Positions 1 to 9,200 of a stretch of 36,485 bases of DNA are shown here, piece after piece (within the stretch, counting starts at the first letter, position 1; each line of letters begins with the position of its first letter). Under the pieces are notes generated by a model that was given only the letters and a program-made list of their open reading frames with translations, ran no database searches and had not been told where the DNA came from. The DNA lies in the NCBI GenBank assembly GCA_947630975.1, contig CANRJP010000018.1, positions 1 through 36,485 of the forward strand. The letters are read 5' to 3'. The translations under genes and the position numbers were made by a program. The DNA comes from an uncultured Clostridia bacterium. Lineage in GTDB: Bacteria > Bacillota > Clostridia > UMGS1883.

Positions 1-543
1 CTGGCGGAAAACCGGGTGCAGGAGATGAACGCCAAGTTTGACCTGCTGCCCGGCGCCCGCTGGCACATAATCGGCCATCTCCAGACCAACAAGGTCAAGT
101 ACGCCGTGGGACGGGCCGAGCTGATACACTCGGTGGACAGCCTGAGGCTGCTGGAGGAAATAGACCGTCAGGCGAAAAAACTGAATATTGTTCAGGAAAT
201 TTTGCTCGAACTGAACATTTCCGGCGAGGAAAGCAAATTTGGTTTGACAAATGATGAATTTAGTTATATAATAAATAAGTTGGGGGATTATCCGTCGGTT
301 CGTCTGCGCGGCCTGATGGCGATGGCCCCGAATTATGAGGACAAGGAGCTCTGCCGGCCCATATTCCGACGGGCGAGGGAGCTTTTCGATGGCATACCCG
401 GCGCGGACATTCTGTCCATGGGCATGAGCGGCGATTTTGAGATCGCCGTGGCCGAGGGCGCCACTCACGTGAGGATAGGAAGCGCCATTTTCAAAGAAAA
501 CAATAAAGAAAACGATAAAGAAAACAATAAAGAAAACAATTAA
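1..543 (+). CDS. yggS: YggS/PLPBP-family pyridoxal-phosphate homeostasis protein (5' truncated)
   Basis: This family binds PLP without known catalysis and helps balance PLP and amino/keto-acid pools in the cytoplasm. The frame is open from base 1 and already carries the family motif ENRVQE, then WHIIGHLQTNKVKY and later GMSGDFEIAVAEGATHVRIGSAIF, which is the classic C-terminal PLP-phosphate-binding segment. The N-terminal part with the PLP lysine lies left of the window, so the ORF-track start at 16 is only the first internal ATG. The protein ends in an unusual low-complexity tail (four K-E-N-N/D units) encoded by a 12-bp tandem repeat; family members normally stop near the GSAIFG segment. 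It lies 34 bp upstream of sepF, as in the Bacillus ylmE-sepF order. Identity is secure; the tail is the odd part. Confidence 0.93.
   Translation: MAENRVQEMNAKFDLLPGARWHIIGHLQTNKVKYAVGRAELIHSVDSLRLLEEIDRQAKKLNIVQEILLELNISGEESKFGLTNDEFSYIINKLGDYPSVRLRGLMAMAPNYEDKELCRPIFRRARELFDGIPGADILSMGMSGDFEIAVAEGATHVRIGSAIFKENNKENDKENNKENN
493..540 (+). repeat. 4 x 12-bp in-frame tandem repeat at the 3' end of yggS
   Basis: Four head-to-tail copies of AAAGAAAACAAT (one copy has a single A-to-G change) fill exactly 48 bp and run into the TAA stop. Each unit adds K-E-N-N (or K-E-N-D). Because the unit is a multiple of three, copy-number changes would lengthen or shorten the tail without a frameshift. Confidence 0.9.
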
Positions 544-577
544 ATTCACATATAAACGAAAGGAAGGGCTTAAAGAG

Positions 578-1051
578 ATGAAAAAGAATTTCTTTAACCG
601 CATGGCCGACATGGTTTTCGGCGACGCATCTGATGAGGACGATTTTGAGGAAGTGAACTTTTCCGAGGAGGAGCCCGCTCCCGTGAGAAAGGCCCAGCCC
701 GCTCCCGCAAGCCGCAGAAGCGGCGGGGCGGTCAGTCAGCCGAAGGTTGTCAATTTTGCCGCCACCACACAGCTTAAGGTCGTGGTGCTGAAGCTTAACG
801 CCTTTGACGACACCTGCCGTCAGGTGGTGGACAACTTTAACAACAACAAGCCCGTAATTATCAACATTGAAGATATGGAGAGGGATCAGGCCCGCCGCAC
901 CATCGACTTCTTCAGCGGAGCAGCCTACGCCCGCCGGGGCAACCTTCAAAAGGTCAGCGCCGGAATTCTCCTGCTCACTCCCTCCAACGTGGACGTGACT
1001 CCCGCCGTCAAGAGTGAGCTTGAAAGCGGAAGGCTGTTCCCGTGGGATTAA
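578..1051 (+). CDS. sepF: Cell division protein SepF
   Basis: SepF is a cytoplasmic membrane-associated partner of FtsZ that helps tether and bundle FtsZ at the septum. The 157-residue product has the family layout: a short N-terminal amphipathic stretch (MKKNFFNRMADMVF), an acidic and Pro/Ala-rich linker (about residues 20-60), and the compact C-terminal DUF552 domain with VVVLKLNAFDD, NNNKPVIINIEDM and FFSGAAYA motifs (about 64-150). Length matches the family. An AAAGGAAGG Shine-Dalgarno lies about 11 bp upstream of the ATG. The 3' end overlaps ylmH by 10 bp, indicating coupled expression. The ylmG (YggT-family) gene that often separates sepF and ylmH is absent. Confidence 0.95.
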   Translation: MKKNFFNRMADMVFGDASDEDDFEEVNFSEEEPAPVRKAQPAPASRRSGGAVSQPKVVNFAATTQLKVVVLKLNAFDDTCRQVVDNFNNNKPVIINIEDMERDQARRTIDFFSGAAYARRGNLQKVSAGILLLTPSNVDVTPAVKSELESGRLFPWD

Positions 1052-1812
1052 GTGACAAGAGCCGGTTCCTCGGCGGTCTTGAGGAGCCCGAAAAGACCCT
1101 CTTTGCCAAGCTTTACGACCGGGCGGCGAAGGCCGCGAAATTTGGCGGAGCCGCCTTCGGCGATTTTTTGTCCATGGACGGGCTGACCCTTTTCCGTGAA
1201 CGGAGCCGTTATCTGCCGGACTGCGAAATTGCGGAATTCGGCGGTTATCCCGACGCCGAGCGTAAAATGCCCGGCTTTAACGCCGAGGGGGAGGACTTTC
1301 CCATAACTCCGCTGAAGATCGGCGGAAAACGGCTGGACGCCCTGACCCATAGGGACTATCTGGGTGCTCTCATGGCCCTCGGCCTTGACCGCCACAAGAT
1401 AGGCGACATCGTTGTTTCTCCCGAGGGAGCGGTGGTGTTCGCCGCTTCCGACATCGCGGACTATATAGTGAACACCCTCGGCGAGGTGGGCCGGAGCGTA
1501 GTTCAAATCGAGGCCGCCGACCCCGCGTCCCTTGACCTTGGCCCTCGGGAATTTAAGGAAATACGGGGCACCGTGGCAACTCCCCGGCTGGACAGCGTTA
1601 CCGCCCTCATGACCGGCAAGGGCCGATCCGCCGCCTGCGACCTGATAAAGGCCGGACGCGTCTATGTCAACGGCTCCCCCGTACAGCAGACCGACCGTAA
1701 GGTGTCCGACGGCGATGTTATAACCGTCCGGGGCTTCGGCAAGGCCGCCGTGGAAATGGGCGGTCTCAGCAAAAAAGACAGAATATTTGTTACGCTGAAA
1801 AAGTATGCGTAA
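1042..1812 (+). CDS. ylmH: YlmH-family S4-domain RNA-binding protein
   Basis: The 256-residue product matches YlmH: an N-terminal YlmH-specific RNA-binding region (about 1-170, with HRDYLGALMALGLDRHKIGDIV) and a C-terminal S4 domain (about 180-240, LDSVTALMTGKGRSAACDLIKAG followed by GRVYVNG and the DGDVITVRGFGK loop). YlmH binds ribosomal RNA; work in Bacillus links it to ribosome-associated quality control. The start is a GTG overlapping the last codons of sepF, so translation is probably coupled. In Bacillus divIVA usually follows, but here ileS begins 18 bp after the stop. Identification rests on motif order and neighbourhood. Confidence 0.92.
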   Translation: MGLSDKSRFLGGLEEPEKTLFAKLYDRAAKAAKFGGAAFGDFLSMDGLTLFRERSRYLPDCEIAEFGGYPDAERKMPGFNAEGEDFPITPLKIGGKRLDALTHRDYLGALMALGLDRHKIGDIVVSPEGAVVFAASDIADYIVNTLGEVGRSVVQIEAADPASLDLGPREFKEIRGTVATPRLDSVTALMTGKGRSAACDLIKAGRVYVNGSPVQQTDRKVSDGDVITVRGFGKAAVEMGGLSKKDRIFVTLKKYA

Positions 1813-1830
1813 GTGAAAGGAAGATATAAA

Positions 1831-4611
1831 ATGGATTACTCTGGAACTCTCAATCTGCCCGTGACCGAATTCCCCATGCGGGCCGGTCTGCCCAAGCGGG
1901 AGCCCGAGACTCTCAAAAAGTGGCTGGACGAGGATCTCTACGGCAAGCTGATGGAGGCCAACGAGGGCAAGCCCCTCTTTATACTCCACGACGGCCCGCC
2001 CTACGCCAACGGCGATATGCACATGGGTCACACCCTCAACAAGACCCTGAAGGATATAATCACCCGCTTTAAGAATATGGACGGCTTCAAGGCCCCCTAC
2101 ATTCACGGCTGGGACACTCACGGCCTGCCCATCGAGCGTCAGGCCATAAAGAAGCTGGGCATCGACCGCCACAAGACCAATGTCACGGAGTTCCGCAACG
2201 TGTGCAAGGACTTCGCCCTGAGCTATGTGGAAAATCAGAAGAAGCAGATACAGCGTCTGGGCGTGCTGGGCGACTGGGACGACATATACGTTACCCTCGA
2301 CCCCGAGTTCGAGGCCAAGCAGATCGAGATCTTCGGCGAGATGGCGAAAAAGGGCTACATCTATAAGGGTCTCAAGCCCATTTACTGGTGCCCCGACTGC
2401 GAGACCGCCCTTGCCGAGGCGGAGATAGAGTATCAGGAGGACAAGACCGACTCCATCTACGTAAAGTTCAGAGTTAAGGACGACAAAGGTCTGTTCGCCA
2501 ACGTGGGCGAGCCTCTGGAAAACATCTATTTCGTTATCTGGACAACCACCACATGGACTCTGCCCGGCAACGTGGCGATTTCGCTGAACCCCGACTTCGA
2601 GTACAGTCTGGTAAAGGCCAACGGCGAGGTTTACGTCGTAGCCACGGAGCTGGTGGACTCCGCCATGGCCGCCGGTAAAATAACCGAGTATGAAACAATC
2701 GCCAAATTCAAGGGCGGCGAAATGGAGTATATGACCGTTCAGCACCCCTTCATCGACCGTGAAAGCCTCGTCATCGTGGGCGACCATGTGACGCTGGACG
2801 CCGGTACCGGCTGCGTACACACCGCTCCCGGCCACGGCGTGGAGGACTATGTGGTCTGCCAAAAGTACAAGGACATCCCCATCATCGTCCCCGTGGACGA
2901 TAAGGGCTATCTCAACGAGCTGGCCGGGGAGTTCGCCGGACTTTACTACGAAAAATCCAACGCAAAAATACTCGAAAAGCTTAAGGAGCTTAACGCTCTC
3001 TTTGCCGTCGAGCCTATCATTCACCAGTACCCCCACTGCTGGCGCTGCCACGAGCCCATCGTTTTCCGTGCCACCGAGCAGTGGTTCGCCTCCGTAGACG
3101 CCATCAAGGACAAGGCCGTGGAGGCCATCAAGGGCGTACAGTGGCTGCCCAAGTGGGGCGAGGACCGCATCACCGGCATGGTAATGGATCGCAGCGACTG
3201 GTGCATTTCTCGCCAGAGGACATGGGGCGTACCCCTGCCCATCTTCTACTGCAAGGACTGCGGCAAGGAGCTGCTCAACGAGGACACCATCGCCGCCACC
3301 GCAAAGCTTTTCCGTGAGCACGGCGGCAGCAACGCCTGGTACGAGACCGATGCCAAGGACATTCTTCCCGCAGGTACCAAGTGCGAGTGCGGCTGCACCG
3401 AGTTCACCAAGGAGAAGGACATCATGGACGTGTGGTTCGACAGCGGCAGCTCCCACAGCGGCGTGCTGGAGGTCAAAAAGAGCCTCCGTTTCCCCGCCGA
3501 CCTGTATCTCGAGGGCAACGACCAGTACCGCGGCTGGTTCCAGTCGTCGCTGCTGACCTCCATCGCCGCCAAGGGCGTGGCCCCCTATAAGATGGTAATC
3601 ACCCACGGCATGATAGTCGACCAGAACGGCGACAAATTCAGCAAGAGCAAGGGCAACGGCACCAGTCCCGAGGTGATAATCAACCAGTACGGCGCCGACG
3701 TGCTCCGTCTGTGGGTGGTAAGCGCCGATTACAAGACCGATATGCGCATCTCCGAGGAGATACTCAAGCAGCTCAGCGAGGCCTACCGCAAGATACGCAA
3801 CACCGCCCGCTACATCATGGGCAATATCCACGACTTCAACCCCGACACCGACTGCGTTCCCTTTGAGGAAATGTGCGAGATGGATCGCTGGAGCCTGACC
3901 CGCCTTAACGACATTGTGGGACGGGTGCTGGAGGCCTACCGAAGCTACGAGTTCCACATGATATACCACACTATCCACAACTTCTGCGTTGTGGACATGA
4001 GCAACTTCTATCTTGACGTTATAAAAGACAGGCTCTACACCTCAAAGAAGGACAGCAGGGAGCGCCGGGCCGCCCAGACCTGTATGTTCACCATTCTGGA
4101 CGCCATCGTGCGGCTCATCGCCCCCATACTCTGCTTCACCGCCGACGAGATATGGAGCTATATGCCCCACCGTTCTACCGACCGTCCCGAGGGCGCCATC
4201 TTCAATTCCATGCCCAAGGTTGAGGCCGCGTGGGAGGACAAAGAGCTTGAGGACAAGTGGGAGCGCGTCCTCGCCGTAAAGAGCGACGTCAGCAAGGCTC
4301 TTGAGCTGGCCCGTCAGGAAAAGGTGATAGGCAAATCCCTTGACGCGAAGGTGGAGATATTCGCCTCCGGCGAGCCCTATAAATTCCTTAACGAGATACC
4401 CGACCTTGCCACGGTGCTCATCGTTTCCGAGGCGGTTGTCACCGAGGGCGAGGGTGAGGGCGTCAAGGGCGAGAACGAGCCCGGCATCACCGTGAAGGTA
4501 AGTCCCGCCCGGGGCGAGAAGTGCGAGCGCTGCTGGATGATAACTCCCGACGTGGGCTGCGACCACGACCACCCCACTCTGTGCAAACGCTGCGCCGAGG
4601 TAATACAGTAA
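1831..4611 (+). CDS. ileS: Isoleucyl-tRNA synthetase (IleS, bacterial zinc-finger type)
   Basis: This class I synthetase charges tRNA-Ile with isoleucine in the cytoplasm. The HIGH signature appears as HMGH within PPYANGDMHMGH (about residue 65), the KMSKS loop as KFSKS within GDKFSKSKGN (about 600), the CP1 editing domain includes WTTTTWTLPGN and GTGCVHTAPGHG, and the C-terminal zinc finger is CERCW...CKRC. At about 926 residues it has full family length. The track start at 1813 (GTG) is rejected in favour of ATG 1831, which has AGGAAG about 7 bp upstream. KFSKS in place of KMSKS is a conservative variant. A Glu/Gly-rich insert (GEGEGVKGENE) precedes the zinc finger. No T-box leader is visible upstream, so the gene seems to be expressed from the operon promoter outside the window. 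Confidence 0.97.
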   Translation: MDYSGTLNLPVTEFPMRAGLPKREPETLKKWLDEDLYGKLMEANEGKPLFILHDGPPYANGDMHMGHTLNKTLKDIITRFKNMDGFKAPYIHGWDTHGLPIERQAIKKLGIDRHKTNVTEFRNVCKDFALSYVENQKKQIQRLGVLGDWDDIYVTLDPEFEAKQIEIFGEMAKKGYIYKGLKPIYWCPDCETALAEAEIEYQEDKTDSIYVKFRVKDDKGLFANVGEPLENIYFVIWTTTTWTLPGNVAISLNPDFEYSLVKANGEVYVVATELVDSAMAAGKITEYETIAKFKGGEMEYMTVQHPFIDRESLVIVGDHVTLDAGTGCVHTAPGHGVEDYVVCQKYKDIPIIVPVDDKGYLNELAGEFAGLYYEKSNAKILEKLKELNALFAVEPIIHQYPHCWRCHEPIVFRATEQWFASVDAIKDKAVEAIKGVQWLPKWGEDRITGMVMDRSDWCISRQRTWGVPLPIFYCKDCGKELLNEDTIAATAKLFREHGGSNAWYETDAKDILPAGTKCECGCTEFTKEKDIMDVWFDSGSSHSGVLEVKKSLRFPADLYLEGNDQYRGWFQSSLLTSIAAKGVAPYKMVITHGMIVDQNGDKFSKSKGNGTSPEVIINQYGADVLRLWVVSADYKTDMRISEEILKQLSEAYRKIRNTARYIMGNIHDFNPDTDCVPFEEMCEMDRWSLTRLNDIVGRVLEAYRSYEFHMIYHTIHNFCVVDMSNFYLDVIKDRLYTSKKDSRERRAAQTCMFTILDAIVRLIAPILCFTADEIWSYMPHRSTDRPEGAIFNSMPKVEAAWEDKELEDKWERVLAVKSDVSKALELARQEKVIGKSLDAKVEIFASGEPYKFLNEIPDLATVLIVSEAVVTEGEGEGVKGENEPGITVKVSPARGEKCERCWMITPDVGCDHDHPTLCKRCAEVIQ

Positions 4612-4623
4612 TGATAATTAAAA

Positions 4624-4654
4624 GTGAGGAGTTAGGAGCTTCCTAACTCCTCAC
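4624..4654. repeat. Perfect 14-bp inverted repeat (hairpin) between ileS and lspA
   Basis: GTGAGGAGTTAGGA and its exact reverse complement are separated by 3 bp. No T-run follows, so it is not a classical terminator. It may be an mRNA processing or stabilising hairpin, or a small dispersed palindromic repeat. Confidence 0.75.
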
Positions 4655-4686
4655 GGAATATATGTACAAAAAAGGGAGGGCTCGTT

Positions 4687-5178
4687 ATGTTCCTATATCT
4701 TATCCCCTTAATACTCATAATCGCCGCCGACCAGATAACAAAAGTTTTGACGGTGAAGAGCTTCGCCGTGGGCGAGGGCTTCACCCTTATACCCAATTTC
4801 GTCGACATAACCTTCGTGCGGAACGAGGGGGCGGCCTTCGGCATCTTTCAGGGGCGCAAGTGGCTGCTCATAGCCGTGTCGGTGCTGGTGTTCGCGGCCA
4901 TAGTTTTCTATGTAGTACGTTACAAGCCCCGCAGCAAGTGGCTCCTTTGGTCACTTACCCTCATAGTGGCCGGCGGACTGGGCAACCTCATCGACAGGGC
5001 GGCTCTGGGCTACGTTCGGGATATGATCGAGCTGACCTTCATGCGCTTTCCGGTGTTCAACATCGCCGACAGCGCCATAACCGTCGGGGCAATAATGCTG
5101 GCTCTTCGGGTGCTGATAAGGGGGGTTAAGGATGAGGCGGACTTTGACTTTGACGGCGACACGGGCTGCCCGCAGTGA
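4687..5178 (+). CDS. lspA: Lipoprotein signal peptidase II (LspA)
   Basis: LspA is the membrane aspartic protease that removes the signal peptide from diacylglyceryl-modified prolipoproteins. The 163-residue protein has four predicted membrane segments and the family motifs: AADQITK in helix 1, FVRNEGAAFGIF, then GGLGNLIDR and FNIADSAI, whose Asp residues form the catalytic pair. GGGAGG lies about 9 bp upstream of the ATG. A hydrophilic, acidic C-terminal tail (KDEADFDFDGD) extends past the last helix and is encoded by the 47 bp that overlap the next gene. Confidence 0.96.
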   Translation: MFLYLIPLILIIAADQITKVLTVKSFAVGEGFTLIPNFVDITFVRNEGAAFGIFQGRKWLLIAVSVLVFAAIVFYVVRYKPRSKWLLWSLTLIVAGGLGNLIDRAALGYVRDMIELTFMRFPVFNIADSAITVGAIMLALRVLIRGVKDEADFDFDGDTGCPQ

Positions 5179-6046
5179 CGTGTTTGTCAGCGAGGACGCC
5201 GATCTGACGCGCAGCTACGCGAAAAAGCTCTTTGACGGCGGACTTGTGAGGATTAACGGCTCCCCGGCCAAGGCCTCGGCAAAGCTGAAGCTCGGCGACG
5301 TTATTGAAATCGAGCTTCCCGAGGTGAGGGAGGCCGAGGCCGTCCCCCAGGACATACCCCTCGACGTGGTCTACGAGGACGGCGACGTCCTCATCGTCAA
5401 CAAGCCCCGGGGCATGGTGGTCCACCCCGCCGCCGGCAACGAGGACGGCACTCTTGTGAACGCCGTCATGTACCGCTGCGGCGGCAGCCTTTCCGCCATA
5501 GGCGGGGTGCTGCGGCCCGGCATAGTCCACCGGATAGACAAGGACACTACCGGCCTTTTGGCCGTGGCAAAAAACAACGCCGCCCACCTTTCACTGTCGG
5601 AGCAGCTCAAGGACCGCAGCCTGAGTCGAACCTATTACGCCCTTGTCCACGGCAATATAAAGGAGGAAGCCGGCACGGTGGACGCCCCCATCGGCCGAAG
5701 CTCCGCCGACCGTAAAAAAATGGCCGTGACGGCGGACGGCAGGGACGCGGTGACGGATTTTGAGGTGGTTGAGCGCTTCGGCAGATACACCCTTGTGCGC
5801 TGCAAGCTCCGCACCGGCCGCACCCATCAGATAAGAGTCCATATGCGCCACATCGGCCACCCCATAGTTGGGGACAAAACCTACGGGGTCAAAAACGAGG
5901 AGTTCAATCTGGAAGGCCAGCTTCTCCACGCCGGAGAAATAGGCTTTATCCACCCCTCCACCGGTGAACGGATGAGCTTTTCCGCCCCGCTGCCCCGTGA
6001 CTTCGCGCGGGTGCTCGAGCGGCTGCGGACGATGAACCGTGAATAG
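5132..6046 (+). CDS. rluD: RluA/RluD-family 23S rRNA pseudouridine synthase
   Basis: The enzyme isomerises specific rRNA uridines to pseudouridine. It has an N-terminal S4 domain (about 15-70, SYAKKLFDGGLVRINGSPAK) and a catalytic domain with the HRIDKDTTGLL motif carrying the essential Asp, plus the family sequences NKPRGMVVHP and RTGRTHQIRVHM. At 304 residues it is of usual size. The start ATG lies inside lspA, with a G-rich Shine-Dalgarno (AAGGGGGG) upstream, and overlaps lspA by 47 bp. The lspA-rluD order matches lspA-ylyB of Bacillus. The exact target uridine cannot be told from sequence alone. It is the last gene of the operon. Confidence 0.94.
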   Translation: MRRTLTLTATRAARSDVFVSEDADLTRSYAKKLFDGGLVRINGSPAKASAKLKLGDVIEIELPEVREAEAVPQDIPLDVVYEDGDVLIVNKPRGMVVHPAAGNEDGTLVNAVMYRCGGSLSAIGGVLRPGIVHRIDKDTTGLLAVAKNNAAHLSLSEQLKDRSLSRTYYALVHGNIKEEAGTVDAPIGRSSADRKKMAVTADGRDAVTDFEVVERFGRYTLVRCKLRTGRTHQIRVHMRHIGHPIVGDKTYGVKNEEFNLEGQLLHAGEIGFIHPSTGERMSFSAPLPRDFARVLERLRTMNRE

Positions 6047-6057
6047 AATATTTTGTT

Positions 6058-6093
6058 GAAAAACGACGGCGATACCTCGCGCCGTCGTTTTTC
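6058..6093 (+). terminator. Intrinsic terminator of the housekeeping operon
   Basis: A 13-bp stem (GAAAAACGACGGC / GCCGTCGTTTTTC) with a 10-nt loop ends in a T-run, 11 bp after the rluD stop. Confidence 0.92.
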
Positions 6094-6126
6094 GTGAAAA
6101 AATTTTCATAAATTTCGATTTATGGC

Positions 6127-6155
6127 TTGCATATTTGCCGACTTTATGATATACT
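6127..6155 (+). promoter_or_regulatory. Sigma-A-type promoter for the giant secreted protein
   Basis: TTGCAT, a 17-bp spacer and TATACT lie between the upstream terminator and the 2424-codon gene, about 70 bp before its start codon. No other candidate of similar quality is seen in the 181-bp gap. Confidence 0.75.
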
Positions 6156-6227
6156 TGTGTCGGCATAAACCGAAATTCATGTTGCGCCGGCCCGTGGCCG
6201 AAAAATAACACAATAAGGAGAATTGAC

Positions 6228-9200
6228 ATGAAAAAGAGAATTTTAGCGGCACTTGTGGCGCTGACCATGATCTGCGCCGTATTCCCGGCGACGGTTATGG
6301 CCGAGGACGCCGAGCTTATGGCGTCGGCCGTGACTGTCACGTCGCTGAACTACAAGGCCAATGGCTCTGTAAGTTCGTCGGGCTGCCCCGTAAAGCGGAA
6401 CAATGTTATGTGGGTCAGCTTTTGGAACGTCGGAACCTGGGGCAGGCTTCCCTATGACTCCGACGGAGTTATCGAGGTGATCGCCCCGAATGGCGAAAGA
6501 TCCTACCCGTCAAGAATAAAAGACGGCGGAGACAACTATTTCTGCTGGGAAATGTCTTCGGTCGAGACCGGCAGCTATAAAGTAAACTGGTACGCCAATC
6601 CCCAAAGGGATGAGGACGGCGGCCTCGCCGCAGATCAGGAACCCACCAATTCCCTGGAAAAGAAGATGTCCGCCGTTGAGCTGACCGTTGATCCAAAGGA
6701 CGGCAAGTTCGAGACCGAGGTCGCCAACCCCATCTATGCCTTCGAGAACGACTCCCTTGATATGCTGGGCCTCCCCAAGATTGTCTCTAACGATCCCAAT
6801 AATGGCATCAGAGGCTGGAAGGACGCGGAGGGTAAAACCGTCACCAGAGTCCCCGCCCTCGGCGCGGACGGCAGCATACCGAAGCTGACAGCCGTTGTCA
6901 GCGAGCTCCCCAGATATGACTACGATATAGTCTACGCCGACGGCGAACACAAAGGTGAGAGCATCTTTGTCAGCGACGCCGACGGAAGCCTTTCCGCCAG
7001 CATCGATCTGGGCGACGCCGTTATGGGCTATACGGCGGAGGATGTCAAGCCCGTCAATATTGAGTTTAAGAACACCGGCAATCAGAAGCTGACCATGTAC
7101 GGCAGTTTCAACTGTGCCGTCGGCAGCCTTAAGCTGGATAAGAACCCCATCGAGCCCGGCGAGACCGTAAATGGCCAAATCGCGGCAAAAACCGGTCTTA
7201 CCGCGGGTGTGCATACCGGTGTAATGCAGTTTTACTATAACTCATTCCGCATTATACGCAAAATTAACTTAAAGCTCACCGTAAATTCCAAGGGCATAAC
7301 CGTGAAGCCGGAGAGCCTTACCAAGGAATACGGCGAGACCCGTACCTCCACGGACGTAAAGTACGAGATACTTGCCGAAGATGTTGACGATTCATTCATC
7401 CGCAACGGCCTGACCTTCACCAGCGCCGGCTTCGAGGCCGCCGCCAAGGTCGGCAGCTACCCCTATACCGTCAGCGGTCAGGTGACGGGCTACAGCGTGA
7501 CGATCGACGAAAGCGACAAGCCAGTCGTCACCGTCACCCAGTCCGAACCAATGGTTGCGTCGGAGAGCACCTCCGGCATAGCCGTGGGTCAGAAGCTCTC
7601 CGAGTCCGTCATTACGGCGAAATTTGTCAACAAATATACGAACGAGCCCGTTCACGGAACCTTCAAGTGGAAGGACGGGGACAAAAAAATGAGCTCGGAG
7701 GGCACCTTTGTCGAGCCCTACATATTTACCCCCACGGACACACAAAACTACAAGACCGTTGAGGATGAGGTGACGGTGACAGTTTCCGGCGGCACCCCTA
7801 CTCTTGTCACGGTTGTTTCCGGACAAAAGCTGGATCCCATGTATGACGCAAAGCCCCACGGCGTGCGCTTCCAGGCCGATCGTGAGGGTGAGATCACCGT
7901 GCGCTACAGGCTCCACAGCTCCACGGAAGATTGGAGCACGGAGGAACCCATCGACGCCGGCAGCTATGACGTCATAGCGTATATCGAGAGCGAAGGGGGC
8001 TATGCCGAGGGTACAGGCGTGGCCAATCTGACCATCCGTCAGAGGGAGCTGACCCAGTTCCTGTGGAATCCCACCCCCGTTTCGCAGAAGGCATACAACG
8101 GCAGAACCAACGCCAACATCGCCGGTGTGCCCGTCGAGGTATATTACAGTTATTACAGGACGGTGGACGGCAAGAGCGTCGCGGACGACGTCAGGATAAA
8201 GCGGGCCAATGTGACCGCCGAATTCCTGCACCCCAACGTCGGCAAGCAGACCATCGAATTGACGCTCCACGCGGAGAACGCCCTCGAGGGCGCTCAGGCG
8301 GCAAACTATGTCATTCCTCACGACATGGTTCACCACGCCGAGGCGACCATCGTTCCTCTGCCCCTGACCTTTACCGTTCCGGACAAGGAAAAATTCTATG
8401 GCGAATACATAATTTTTGACCATGAGGACTTTGATATATCCGTGGGCCACCTTGTCGAAGGCGAAACCAAGGAGGACGTAAAGATGGTGCTCACCAGCGC
8501 CGGCGCCGCCGTTGACGCCGAGGTGGGCGAGTACGAAATAAAGGGCGACACCGCCCCCACCAGCAACTATGTGAGAAATGGCTTCCAGGGCGGGGCCGGC
8601 AAGGTCATCGTAAAACAGACCACTCCCGGACTGGTGAGGGATAACGTGGCCGTCACCGACGGCAAGGAGGGCAAGCCCCTTTCCACCGTTACGCTGAGCG
8701 CCACCTTTGAGAACCCCTACACCAAGAACGAGGTCAAGGGCGACCTCCACTGGAAGCAGCCCGAAACCGAAATAAAGCAGGGCGCCAATGTATACGAGTG
8801 GGAGTTCATTCCCGAAGACCGGCACAACTACACCGCCCGTGAGGGCAGCGTGACGGTTACCGGCGTGGCCAAGGAGCCCGCGTCGATCACCGTACAGCTC
8901 CCCGAAAATCGGGTATACGACGGCAAGCAAAAGGTCGTTACCGCAACGACGAACTCCGGCGGCGCCGTTACCGTACAGTACCAGAAGACCGACGCCGCGC
9001 CTCACGACGGGGGACAGGAGCAGCCTTCCTTCGAGGGCGGAGCCTCCGCTCCGGCAAGTGCGGACGGATGGACAGCCGACGCTCCCGTGGATGCGGGCAA
9101 CTACCTCGTTAAGATAGACGTTGCCGCGGATGGCGATTATGCCGCAAACTCCACCACCGCCGTGCTTAACATTTCCCCCGCCGAGCCAAAGGCCGCCGCA

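Noticed and set aside
544-1830. T-box leader for ileS
   Set aside because: ileS follows ylmH after 18 bp and no T-box specifier or antiterminator (UGGN) structure is visible in the upstream gaps.
1048-3978. 976-residue minus-strand ORF antisense to ylmH and ileS
   Set aside because: It is a shadow of strong codon bias in ileS. It has no ribosome binding site and no recognisable motif, and the sense genes are certain.
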